NCBI GenBank assembly: GCA_030064795.1
Contig: JASJEI010000174.1
Coordinates: 1-13,853, forward strand
Origin: Pleurocapsa sp. MO_226.B13
GTDB taxonomy: Bacteria; Cyanobacteriota; Cyanobacteriia; Cyanobacteriales; Xenococcaceae
Length of the DNA stretch: 13,853 bases
Direction: 5' to 3'
Shown here in pieces: positions 6,507-13,741 of the stretch. The stretch's first letter is position 1. The number at the start of each line of letters is the position of its first letter. The position numbers and the translations under genes are program-made. The notes below the pieces were generated by a model that made no database searches, was not told the origin of the DNA, and was given only the letters and a program-made list of their open reading frames with translations.

Positions 6507-7742
6507 CTAAAAAGATTTAGCCTCCTGTAGCTCTTTTGGATAGACGGATAACTGCTGAATTTGCTTGCCTCGTTGGATTTTTAGCCTTAATTTCCGACCA
6601 ATAGAACTTTTGGCGATAAGATCTTGCAATCGATCGGCTTCGGTCACTGCTATTCCGTCAATCGTGACGATAACATCTCCTCGACGCAAACCAGCTACCT
6701 TAGCAGGACTGTTAGGCATCACTTGGACGACCAAAACTCCACTGATTTCGGGTACAGTAATTGCAGCATTGGAGTTGCGGTTGATTTCCTTGGCAATTTC
6801 TGGAGTCAGATCGACCATCCGAATTCCGATGTAGGGATGAGGAATCTTTTCTCCGCGAGCTAGTTGGTCTTTAATTGCTTTAGCTGTGTCGATGGGAATG
6901 GCAAACCCGATTCCTTCAGCTTCGGCACGAATCGCAGTATTAATGCCAATCACTTCACCTCGTTCGTTTAACAGTGGACCGCCAGAGTTGCCTGGGTTAA
7001 TCGCTGCATCGGTTTGGATAAAATCTAATCTTTTATCGGGAATACCCACTTGAGAACTAGAACGCTTGAGAGTGCTGATAATTCCCAAAGTTACTGTATT
7101 ATCTAAGCCCAAAGGATTTCCCACTGCGATCGCCCAATCTCCTACTTGTAACCCACTAGAGTTTCCCAGTGGTGCTACGGGCAAGTTACGCCCCTCAATT
7201 TTAACTACTGCTAAATCTGAAGGTTCATCAATGCCTCGAACTTCTCCCTGAAAAGTGCGCCCATCCTTCAGAGTAACCATCACTGTATCCGCCTTACTAA
7301 CCACATGAGCATTGGTGAGCAAGATCCCATCGCTGTCAATAATAAAACCAGATCCTTGTCCTTGCTGCCGATATTCTCTAGGCAGTCTGGGTAAAATATC
7401 TTCGCCAAAGAAACGGCGGAAGAAGGGGTCATCAAAGAAAGGAGGGGGAAAATCAAGCGTAATTGTTCTTTCTGTATTGATGCGTACCACTGCTGCCCCT
7501 ACCCGCTTAACGGCAGCAACGACAAAGTTATCTGAAGCCCGCTCAACTATCGGTGTTTGAGAGAGGAGAGCCCAACTAGAGGTTGGCAGTTGCATCAGAG
7601 ATGCTTTGAGAGTATGTTCGCGAAGCAACTGAAGGGGAAAAGCTTGTATTGCTGGCATCGTTACAGCGACACTTAGCACGATAACCAGCCCATAGATGCT
7701 AGCTTGACGTAGTTTCCGTAAATGCTGTTCGCTCGAATACAT
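6507..7742 (-). CDS. HtrA/DegP-type serine protease with one PDZ domain, 411 aa
   Basis: An extracytoplasmic protease (family S1C) that degrades or refolds damaged proteins in the periplasm or thylakoid lumen. An N-terminal membrane segment or signal peptide spans about 16-34 (IYGLVIVLSVAVTMPAIQAF). The trypsin-like domain carries the full triad: His146 (LLTNAHVV), Asp176 (PSDLAVVKI) and Ser253 (NPGNSGGPL). A single PDZ domain runs from about 303 to 400, beginning YIGIRM, whose loop binds substrate C-termini. This is the architecture of the cyanobacterial HhoA/HhoB/HtrA group; which paralogue it is cannot be told from this sequence. GGAGGAGG lies about 9 bases before the ATG. It is 40 bases downstream of the PRC-barrel gene on the same strand, with a HIP1 octamer (7763-7770) in the gap, so co-transcription is likely. 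Nothing looks damaged. Confidence 0.95.
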   Translation of the reverse strand: MYSSEQHLRKLRQASIYGLVIVLSVAVTMPAIQAFPLQLLREHTLKASLMQLPTSSWALLSQTPIVERASDNFVVAAVKRVGAAVVRINTERTITLDFPPPFFDDPFFRRFFGEDILPRLPREYRQQGQGSGFIIDSDGILLTNAHVVSKADTVMVTLKDGRTFQGEVRGIDEPSDLAVVKIEGRNLPVAPLGNSSGLQVGDWAIAVGNPLGLDNTVTLGIISTLKRSSSQVGIPDKRLDFIQTDAAINPGNSGGPLLNERGEVIGINTAIRAEAEGIGFAIPIDTAKAIKDQLARGEKIPHPYIGIRMVDLTPEIAKEINRNSNAAITVPEISGVLVVQVMPNSPAKVAGLRRGDVIVTIDGIAVTEADRLQDLIAKSSIGRKLRLKIQRGKQIQQLSVYPKELQEAKSF

Positions 7743-7782
7743 GACTGAATTCCTCCTCCAGAGCGATCGCTCATCCCCATTG

Positions 7783-8538
7783 CTATTTCGCAGTCAGTTC
7801 CCTCCAGGCAGCATCGAGAGCTGCTTTAGCCCGACCATTGGCGCGAGCAATACTGTGCTGTAAACTCTGCCATCGCTCTTGCAGAAATTCCGTTGCTTCC
7901 TTGAGAACATGAGGTTCGTATTTGCCAGAGGATGCCAGTTCATCGCTTGCTTGTTTAATTTTGACCCGAACCACTTCGGATTTATCTTCAGGACTCACTA
8001 TACCGTGTAAGCGATCGCCAATTGTCTTGACTAAATTTTTAACGGCTTGAGATTTCTCACTCAGGAAACCTTTAAGTCCTTCTGCCTCAGTTTGAAGTTG
8101 GTTTTTGGCTGATTCTCGAATAATTACTGCTTCAGTCTCAATTGCCTCAACATCTTCAGGATAAAGGACTACTCTGTTACCCGAAGAACCAGCAATTGTG
8201 CCACTAAGAATATAGGCAGCAATCTCGCCCGTTTGCCAATCAAACAAAAAATCCTCTATCCATCCCAAAGGTTCTCCCAAGGTAGATTCAACAGCAAGCT
8301 GATGGAGACGAAGTAGGTGAGCTGGAGCATCTACCAAGGTACTGCTATAAGTCAATATGGCATCTGAACCCACGACAAAGACTTGCTCCAAAGGTAAATA
8401 TCTCGAACTACCTGACAAATAAGTAACTCGCCCCCGCTCATCTAGCCACACCTCTTCTGTTTCACCAAGATGTGAACCTGTAGAGCCATCCATAGTGAGC
8501 AAACCAATGATTTGAGAGCGACGCACGACGTTAACCAT
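7783..8538 (-). CDS. PRC-barrel domain protein, 251 aa
   Basis: A soluble cytoplasmic-looking protein with two PRC-barrel-like repeats at about 5-65 (SQIIGLLTMDGSTGSHLGE ... LPLEQVFVVG) and 80-140 (ESTLGEPLGWIEDFLFDWQT ... LYPEDVEAI). PRC barrels occur in photosynthetic reaction-centre H subunits and RNA-processing proteins and usually mediate binding rather than catalysis. The C-terminal 110 residues are charged and helical, with coiled-coil character (about 145-245), and lack signal or membrane segments. A good ribosome binding site (AGGAGA) lies about 6 bases before the ATG. The htrA gene follows after 40 bases, so the pair probably forms an operon. The setting beside htrA and hsp20 suggests a stress role, but that is inference; the exact function of this cyanobacterial family is unknown to me. 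Confidence 0.85.
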   Translation of the reverse strand: MVNVVRRSQIIGLLTMDGSTGSHLGETEEVWLDERGRVTYLSGSSRYLPLEQVFVVGSDAILTYSSTLVDAPAHLLRLHQLAVESTLGEPLGWIEDFLFDWQTGEIAAYILSGTIAGSSGNRVVLYPEDVEAIETEAVIIRESAKNQLQTEAEGLKGFLSEKSQAVKNLVKTIGDRLHGIVSPEDKSEVVRVKIKQASDELASSGKYEPHVLKEATEFLQERWQSLQHSIARANGRAKAALDAAWRELTAK

Positions 8539-8570
8539 AGTTTTTCTCCTGGATAAGAAATCCTAAAATT

Positions 8571-8620
8571 AAGGGGATCGAACAAGATAACCATCTGAGA
8601 GGTCTTTTGCCAATCCCCTT
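8571..8620 (-). terminator. possible terminator of the hsp20 transcript
   Basis: AAGGGGAT (8571-8578) and ATCCCCTT (8613-8620) are perfect reverse complements enclosing a 34-base loop, in the 150-base gap between hsp20 and the PRC gene. On the minus strand the stem is followed by TTAATTTT, a weak T-tail. It would separate hsp20 from the PRC-htrA unit. Confidence 0.4.
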
Positions 8621-8688
8621 TTCTCTACCTTCAAAAACTTGAACTTTTCAGATAGCAGACCTTATGTTGACTCAACTTGAAGATAATC

Positions 8689-9156
8689 TTATGCAGCCAC
8701 CTCAACTTTGACAGTTTTGTGTTTTTCAGCTTCAGTTTTAGGCAAAGTGAGAGTCAAAATGCCATTGTTGTATTCGGCTTTGACTTTGTCGTTTTGAATA
8801 TGTGCGGGCAAAGGAATAACCCGTTCAAATTTGCCATAGCTGAATTCCGAACGTACCATACCTTTGGCTTCAGTTTTGCTTTCTGATTTGCGTTCGCCAC
8901 TGATGTCAATAGATGTTTCGCTGACTTCAATATCTAGATCTTTAGCTGACATACCAGGAACTTCTAGTTTGACGCGAATTTCATCTTCGGTTTCATCCAT
9001 TTCGGCAGCAGGCATAAAATCAAGATCCCAGAAGCGATCGCTACTAGGCATTAACCTTTCAAACAAACGATTCATTCTGCGATGCAGACTTTCCATTTCG
9101 CCGAAAGGTTCCCAACGTTCAATTTCTCGGAACGGATCGCGACGAACAATTGCCAT
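8689..9156 (-). CDS. Hsp20-family small heat shock protein, 155 aa
   Basis: An ATP-independent holdase chaperone forming large oligomers that keep unfolding proteins soluble; in cyanobacteria such proteins (HspA/Hsp17) also protect membranes and photosystems. The N-terminal arm (1-50) starts MAIVRRDPFREIERWEPF, typical of the bacterial group. The alpha-crystallin domain covers about 50-145, with VKLEVPGMSAKDLDIEV (62-78), FERVIPLP (110-117) and the end motif GILTLTLPK (132-140). The C-terminal V-x-V motif (VKVEV, 149-153) would dock into neighbouring subunits. Length is normal. GGAGGT lies about 7 bases before the ATG. The 5' region contains a perfect 10-bp inverted repeat (9193-9229), a candidate for heat or stress control. 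Neighbours are the PRC-htrA unit downstream and a dodecin gene upstream, all on the same strand. Confidence 0.96.
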   Translation of the reverse strand: MAIVRRDPFREIERWEPFGEMESLHRRMNRLFERLMPSSDRFWDLDFMPAAEMDETEDEIRVKLEVPGMSAKDLDIEVSETSIDISGERKSESKTEAKGMVRSEFSYGKFERVIPLPAHIQNDKVKAEYNNGILTLTLPKTEAEKHKTVKVEVAA

Positions 9157-9192
9157 CTTTTTACCTCCGAAATTTTCTGTTTCAACCTACTT

Positions 9193-9229
9193 GTTACTCT
9201 CTCTCCTCACACAAGTTGTAGAGAGTAAC
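9193..9229 (-). promoter_or_regulatory. 10-bp inverted repeat in the hsp20 leader
   Basis: GTTACTCTCT (9193-9202) and AGAGAGTAAC (9220-9229) are perfect reverse complements separated by 17 bases. On the minus strand a GATAAT box (9237-9242) sits just upstream, which would place the repeat at the start of a roughly 70-base 5' leader of hsp20. It could be an RNA stem-loop or an operator. It does not match the CIRCE consensus used by HrcA. Confidence 0.45.
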
Positions 9230-9412
9230 TAGGGAAATTATCTCCAGGCAAAAACTCATTCTTGAAAAGCGTTCTCAGTATTCACCCAGTCCTCAGATAA
9301 CTTTTGCTTCTAAATTGTATGTGGTGGGCTGGGTGTAGTTCGCCAATCTTGAAGCTTTTACCTACATCCCTACCTCTATTTTAACTAATATCTAGTCATC
9401 CCAGTTTGCTCG

Positions 9413-9607
9413 CTAATCGAGGAGGAACGAGATTTGTCCGTTGATGCGATATTTGACGATTTTATTATCTTCGACTGTTGCTTCCATGTTTTTGATATAA
9501 ATTGACTTAATTCCGTGTAAAGTTTTGCTGGCTTGTTCAACAGCTTTTGCTGCTGCATCTTCCCAGCTGCGATCTGATTCTGCTAGAATTTCGATTACTT
9601 TTAGCAT
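9413..9607 (-). CDS. dodecin family protein, 64 aa
   Basis: A tiny protein of the dodecin fold, which assembles into hollow dodecamers that in many species store or buffer flavins. The family pattern is clear: KVIEILAESDRSWEDAAAKA, then VEQASKTLHGIKSIYIKNME, a VEDNKIVKYR hairpin and the end strand GQISFLLD. Length (64) is normal. The stacking Trp that holds flavin in classical dodecins (ALDWFEV in the mycobacterial protein, as I recall it) is Ser35 here (GIKSIYI). The protein therefore looks closer to the SWE-containing, calcium-dodecin-like branch and may not bind flavin in the usual way. AAGGAGG lies about 9 bases before the ATG. It stands alone, 256 bases upstream of hsp20 on the same strand. 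Confidence 0.9.
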   Translation of the reverse strand: MLKVIEILAESDRSWEDAAAKAVEQASKTLHGIKSIYIKNMEATVEDNKIVKYRINGQISFLLD

Positions 9608-9911
9608 TTCTAATTGCCTCCTTGAATAAAATGCAAATTTTTAAATCCAAAATTTCTTGAGAAAAATCTACAATGCTTGTTGCTTAAAACTTTCTAGTCC
9701 TCATAGTCACTAATCCTTTGAGAATCTGACAATCTTGGCAATTGCAGGGATTCGGACTTTTTAGAAACTACCTCTACCTATATTATATTTCCTATCACAC
9801 TCTATTCCTTTAAATTGTAAATTTTTGCTTTTCATTCCAGAACTTAAAATGATCGGCTAATCCTACTTTATAGCAACAACCATTAGACTATCTAAATTTG
9901 TTAATATATAG
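9608..9911. other. AT-rich gap upstream of the dodecin gene
   Basis: No gene or conserved RNA is recognised. The part next to 9608 should hold the promoter and leader of the dodecin gene (minus strand), but no convincing -35/-10 pair stands out. Confidence 0.4.
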
Positions 9912-10135
9912 ATGAGCCCTTAAGTTAATCTACCTTCGCCATAGACTAAGTGGCAACGCTTTACAAGATAAAGCAAAGCCAAACCAAGCTCTAGGAAGAG
10001 GCGACTGTGAAAGGAGCAAAAGAGTAACTATAAGAGCGGTTCAACTGAAACTAGGTTAGGAGGAAACCTTGCAAAATCCCATAAGTGGAATGTAACGGGC
10101 TGAGTCGGCGAGTGACAAAGCCCGTTAACTTTGTT
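9912..10135 (+). mobile_element. probable group II intron 5' remnant (domain I)
   Basis: A structured-looking, non-coding stretch that resembles the 5' part of bacterial group II introns. The order of landmarks fits domain I: GAGCCCTTAAG near 9914, an AAAGCCAAACCAAGCTC segment at 9975, GGCGACTGTGAAAGGAGC near 10000, GGTTCAACTGAAAC near 10035, a hairpin AGGTT/AACCT around GGAGGA (about 10053-10070), and GGCTGAGTCGGCGAGTGAC (10098-10116). The last recalls GACTGAGTCGCAATG in the lactococcal Ll.LtrB intron. Supporting stems are GCTTTA/TAAAGC (9958-9974) and the perfect 9-bp TAACGGGCT/AGCCCGTTA (10093-10127). The usual GTGYG 5' end is degenerate (ATGAG). No reverse transcriptase ORF and no domain V hairpin follow, since the DUF72 start is only about 45 bases away. 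It is therefore a splicing-dead fragment if the identification, made from memory, is right. Confidence 0.5.
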
Positions 10136-10178
10136 TAGGATTTTTATTTAAGTAGCTTCATAATGCGATCGCAGTTTC

Positions 10179-10691
10179 ATGGGACGGGTATTAATTGGTA
10201 CTAGTGGTTTTAGCTATTTTCATTGGGGCAAAGGAGTTTTTTACCCTCGAGATCTCAAGCCCCACGATTGGCTGGCATACTATAGCCATTATTTCGATAC
10301 AGTAGAGATTAATAGTAGTTTTTATCGTCTGCCTACGGCAGAGACACTGAATCGATGGCGCGATGTAACCCCTACAGAATTCACCTTTGCGGTGAAAGGA
10401 AGCCGTTTTATCACTCACCTCAAGAGGTTGAAAGATTCTGAAGCTAGTGTCATAAAGTTTCTAAAACGCTTATCAATCCTCGATCGCAAGTTGGGAGTAA
10501 TTTTATGGCAACTACCTCCTTCTTTGCCTTTGTCTTTACAACATCTACAGAATTTTCTTAGTTTTGTTCGTAATTTTATTCCCCTACCCAAGCTAGTTTT
10601 GGAAGTTAGACATCCAAGCTGGCTTGTATCAGAAGTTTTTGCACTGTTGTCAGAAGCAAATGTCAGTAGATCACAAACAAGCGATCGCTAA
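10179..10691 (+). pseudogene. DUF72 (YecE-like) protein, C-terminus lost
   Basis: The N-terminal two thirds of a DUF72 protein, a TIM-barrel-like family of unknown function. Clear landmarks are GTSGFSYFHW (7-16), VEINSSFYRLP (42-52), FTFAVKGSRFITHLKRL (68-84), ILWQLPP (108-114) and LEVRHPSW (141-148). Family members are usually about 240-270 residues. Here similarity ends at LLSEAN (156-161), followed by VSRSQTSDR and a stop overlapping a HIP1 octamer (10681-10688). No frame downstream restores the missing segment, where the family normally has an aromatic/Asp-rich stretch and a later R-x-HG motif. The break at about 10662 is therefore a deletion or rearrangement, not a simple frameshift. The ATG at 10179 has no clear ribosome binding site and follows the intron-like remnant closely. 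Probably non-functional. Confidence 0.75.
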
Positions 10692-11355
10692 TAAGCATAT
10701 TTGCTAGTGCATATGTTCTGATTGGCGGTTATATATAAGTATAGGTTATATGTTAATCAAAGAAAACTTGAGTTGCATATATTTTTTCAGCTCTGGGAGG
10801 AAAAACAGTTAAATTATCAAGGCAGTTTGACAAATAATGAAGTAGAAATTGACTAATTTATCCAAACAAATAGCTCTAACTGATAACGAGACATTAGAAG
10901 AAGGATAATAATCGCAGGAATAAAGGTATCACAGGATACAAAAAACTAGCGATCGCCTGTTTTGTGATCTACTGAAAGTGATTATTATTTGGTAGTTGAA
11001 ACATTTTAATAGGACTTTTCTAGAATCAATTTTGGATAAAACTTTGCAAACCAAATAGACAGAGGATGAATATTGCGGAAATCTTTTTGTAGACATAGAT
11101 TTATTTCCCTAGGATCGCTTATACGGTCAAAACTGCGACTGCGCTTGAGATTCGATCGTCCGTCGTAACCCATCGCTTTAGACTTGACTGCTATTTCTAA
11201 GCCATCCCATCTTAAGACAACGCAGAAAAAACTTAATCGAAACATTACCAGGACTTAATTTAGTAACAGTTTGGTGTCGATAAGATACTCTAAGAAAATA
11301 TAAACTTAAAAATATTCGCGAGCCAAATAACAAGGCTGAATTATAGTTACTACTG
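10692..11355. other. 664-base non-coding stretch before the Rieske gene
   Basis: No recognisable gene. It has a HIP1 octamer (10949-10956) within a weak inverted repeat (ATCACA ... TGTGAT, about 10928-10967). The minus-strand frame at 11006-11245 is open for 79 codons but matches no family I know and lacks a good ribosome binding site. The last 100 bases should carry the promoter of the Rieske/GNAT pair; no firm boxes can be assigned. Confidence 0.45.
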
Positions 11356-12324
11356 ATGCAGGTTAAAAATAAAACTTCTTTTCCTAATAGCTGGTTTCGT
11401 GTTGCCACAAGTGACGATCTCTCTGCAAAAGAAGTTATTCCTCTGCATTACTTTGAGCGAGATTTAGTCTTATTTCGTACAGAAACAGGGACTCCCTGTA
11501 TTCTCGATGCTTACTGTCCTCATATGGGGGCACATTTGGGATATGGCGGTTTAGTTAAAGACAACTGTATTCGCTGTACATATCACGGTTGGCTTTGGGA
11601 TACCGAAGGAAATTGCGGGGGTATTCCTTATAGCGATCGCAGTTCTTCAGCAAAAATTGCCAGTTATCCCGTAATGGAAGTTAATGGGCTAATTTTCATG
11701 TATTATCATAGCGAAGGTAAACCCCCCAGTTGGCAGATTCCTCCAATTGCCGAATGCGATTCTTCAAAGTGGACTCGCCTCAGTTTTGTTCGTGGCTGGA
11801 AAGCCCGTACCGATCTGAGAAATTATCTGGATAATAGCGTCGATGTCGCCCATCTCTCTCAGGTACACAGTCAAACCTTTACTGCTGCCGAATCCAATTT
11901 GGTTGAAATTGACGGACCAGTTTTTACCCATAGAATGTCCCAGAAATATAATTTATCTTCTTTGGCTTCGGGGGGCTTAATCTCCGAATATGGTTCGGCA
12001 ACGACAACCTATTATGGCCCTGGATATGATGTTAGTTTTTATCGAACTAAAGGTAAGTTTAATTTGGAATTGTTACAGGTTTTTACAGGAACACCGATAG
12101 ACCAAAACTATCTCGATATTCAGATTTTTTTGAGTGTCAAAAAAGCTTTACCCGCACCCTTGAACCAGCTTTTAGCGATGATGCTCAAAAAAGATACCAT
12201 TACTACTTTTGAACAAGATATTCCGATTTTAGAGAACAAAATTTATTTGTCTCAGCCTTTGCTTGTCAAGGAAGATGGCCCCATTGCTCAATGTCGTCGT
12301 TGGGTGCGTCAATTTTATCAGTAA
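11356..12324 (+). CDS. Rieske non-haem iron oxygenase, alpha-type subunit, 322 aa
   Basis: An oxygenase that uses electrons passed through a Rieske 2Fe-2S cluster to activate O2 at a mononuclear iron. The Rieske domain (about 10-120) has cluster ligands Cys54-x-His56 (YCPHMGAHLG) and Cys74-x2-His77 (CTYHGW). The catalytic domain shows the iron site LDNSVDVAHLSQVH: His166 and His171 as ligands, Asp163 as the bridging residue, and Asp288 in FEQDIPILENK as the likely third ligand. At 322 residues it is compact, like the single-component-alpha group that includes KshA and cholesterol-desaturase relatives. The substrate cannot be read from the sequence. No ferredoxin or reductase is next to it, so electrons must come from elsewhere. 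The ATG at 11356 lacks a clear ribosome binding site. A GNAT-like gene starts two bases after the stop, indicating an operon. Confidence 0.93.
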   Translation: MQVKNKTSFPNSWFRVATSDDLSAKEVIPLHYFERDLVLFRTETGTPCILDAYCPHMGAHLGYGGLVKDNCIRCTYHGWLWDTEGNCGGIPYSDRSSSAKIASYPVMEVNGLIFMYYHSEGKPPSWQIPPIAECDSSKWTRLSFVRGWKARTDLRNYLDNSVDVAHLSQVHSQTFTAAESNLVEIDGPVFTHRMSQKYNLSSLASGGLISEYGSATTTYYGPGYDVSFYRTKGKFNLELLQVFTGTPIDQNYLDIQIFLSVKKALPAPLNQLLAMMLKKDTITTFEQDIPILENKIYLSQPLLVKEDGPIAQCRRWVRQFYQ

Positions 12325-12326
12325 AT

Positions 12327-13484
12327 ATGGAAATAATTGAAGTAAAAACTAAACAAGATTGGCAACTATTTCATCGCGTGCCACAGCGAGTCTATCAACA
12401 AGATCCTAACTGGATTTTACCTTTAGAAGCCGACATAGAAAGTATTTTTGATGTTAGTAAAAATTCTTTGTTCAATAATGGCGAAGCAAAATGTTTTGTC
12501 CTCTTAGAAAAGCATCAACCCTACGGACGGATTGCAGCATTTATTGATTTTAAATCCCAGTCAAATCAAATCTACAAACAAGGAGGAATTGGCTTTTTTG
12601 AATGTATTGAGAATCACGATTATGCTCGCAGTTTATTTGAGGTTGCCGAAGCTTATCTCCAAACTCAAGGAATTGAACTTATCGATGCCATGATTAATTT
12701 TGGCAGTCGAGATAAATATTGGGGGCTATTAGTTCGGGGTTTTCAACCTCCTCTGTTTCAAGAAAATTATCATCCTCCCTACTATCAAAAGTTGTTATTA
12801 GATAACAATTATCAACCTTACGAACAGATCTTGACCTATGCAGGGGACACGCAAGATATGCCCTTCAAACGTCTGCGTGCCATCTCTCAAAGACTCCAAC
12901 AACGACAACCAATGTATGTTAAAGGATTTTCCTTTGACGAACAAGAGCGTTTTATTAAAGATTTTTGTGAAATTTGTAATGCAGCTTTTGCTCATAATTC
13001 TATGTCTCCCGAACAGGTAGAGCAAATGCTCGATCGCGGAAAAGATATTATCGACCCTCAGTTAATGTGTATTGGTTACTATCAGGATAAACCTGCGGGT
13101 TATATTGTTCTCTATCCCGATATTAATCCTCTCTTAAAAAATGTCAAAGGTAAACTAAACTTGTGGAACATTCCCGTATTTCTATTTAAAAAACAATTTA
13201 CCTCCACCTTTGCAGCCAAGGGAATTAGTATCGGTATTCATCCCGATTATCAAGCCCAAGGAATTGTCGCGTTGTTGATTGATTTCCTCTGTTCCGAACG
13301 GAATATTAAACGATATCCCCAGATTTATCTCGCTGGTATCTCTACTCAAAATCACCAAATCCGCAGTATCTATAATAAACTGAATCTAGATATTGCCAGG
13401 GTGCATTGTACCTATCGCAAGGCTTTGCGAGAAGATATTCCCATAGAACCATTGGAATTTATCGATTTTGAAGCCAAAAGTTAA
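12327..13484 (+). CDS. two-part GNAT-like acetyltransferase family protein, 385 aa
   Basis: A member of a bacterial family with an unusual N-terminal part (about 1-175) and a GNAT-type C-terminal half. N-terminal signatures are VYQQDPNWILPLEAD (22-36), GRIAAFID (67-74), GIGFFECIENHDYA (87-100), INFGSRDKYWGLLVRGF (123-139) and the Tyr/Pro-rich ENYHPPYYQKLL (146-157). In the C-terminal part, ISIGIHPDYQAQGIVALLID (300-319) resembles the acetyl-CoA binding strand and Q-x-x-G-x-(G/A) loop of GNAT enzymes, though in weakened form (QAQGIV), so catalysis is uncertain. ATG 12327 is preferred over ATG 12291: it lies two bases after the Rieske stop and matches where the family's conserved N-terminus begins. 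Tight spacing implies translational coupling with the oxygenase, suggesting that both act on the same compound. Substrate unknown. Confidence 0.8.
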   Translation: MEIIEVKTKQDWQLFHRVPQRVYQQDPNWILPLEADIESIFDVSKNSLFNNGEAKCFVLLEKHQPYGRIAAFIDFKSQSNQIYKQGGIGFFECIENHDYARSLFEVAEAYLQTQGIELIDAMINFGSRDKYWGLLVRGFQPPLFQENYHPPYYQKLLLDNNYQPYEQILTYAGDTQDMPFKRLRAISQRLQQRQPMYVKGFSFDEQERFIKDFCEICNAAFAHNSMSPEQVEQMLDRGKDIIDPQLMCIGYYQDKPAGYIVLYPDINPLLKNVKGKLNLWNIPVFLFKKQFTSTFAAKGISIGIHPDYQAQGIVALLIDFLCSERNIKRYPQIYLAGISTQNHQIRSIYNKLNLDIARVHCTYRKALREDIPIEPLEFIDFEAKS

Positions 13485-13624
13485 AATATCTAGCATTGAG
13501 CATTGATCGTTCATTATTTGGTATTTACTGCCTTTTGCAAGACTATCTGGATATCTAGCAATTCATACGAAATCCGATTACCAAAAAGTACCAAAAAATC
13601 GATCGTAGAGACGACCCCTCTAAA

Positions 13625-13706
13625 TCTCCCCACCCCTCTTTATCTCCCCTTTCAGGGGAGACATCAGTCGTCCCTCCTTTTAGGAGGGAATGAGGGAGGT
13701 GGGAGA
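13625..13706. repeat. nested C-rich/G-rich hairpin element between convergent genes
   Basis: Two compact perfect hairpins stand side by side: TCTCCCCT-TTC-AGGGGAGA (13643-13661) and TCCCTCCT-TTT-AGGAGGGA (13671-13689). Outside them TCTCCCCACCCCTC (13625-13638) can pair with GAGGGAGGTGGGAGA (13692-13706) with one bulge, so the whole unit can fold as a three-way structure. It resembles the interspersed palindromic repeats common between cyanobacterial genes. Placed 140 bases after the GNAT gene and 35 bases from the convergent partial gene, it may also stop transcription from both sides. Confidence 0.6.
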
Positions 13707-13741
13707 CAATATGTTCCCTCTCCTATTAAGCTTAAACGCAA

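Noticed and set aside
9193..9229. CIRCE/HrcA operator for hsp20
   Set aside because: The inverted repeat does not match TTAGCACTC-N9-GAGTGCTAA in sequence or spacing.
11006..11245. 79-codon minus-strand ORF in the gap before the Rieske gene
   Set aside because: No recognised motif, no ribosome binding site, composition like the flanking non-coding DNA.
12291..12326. Earlier ATG (12291) as start of the GNAT-like gene
   Set aside because: It would overlap the Rieske gene and add 12 residues before the conserved family N-terminus.
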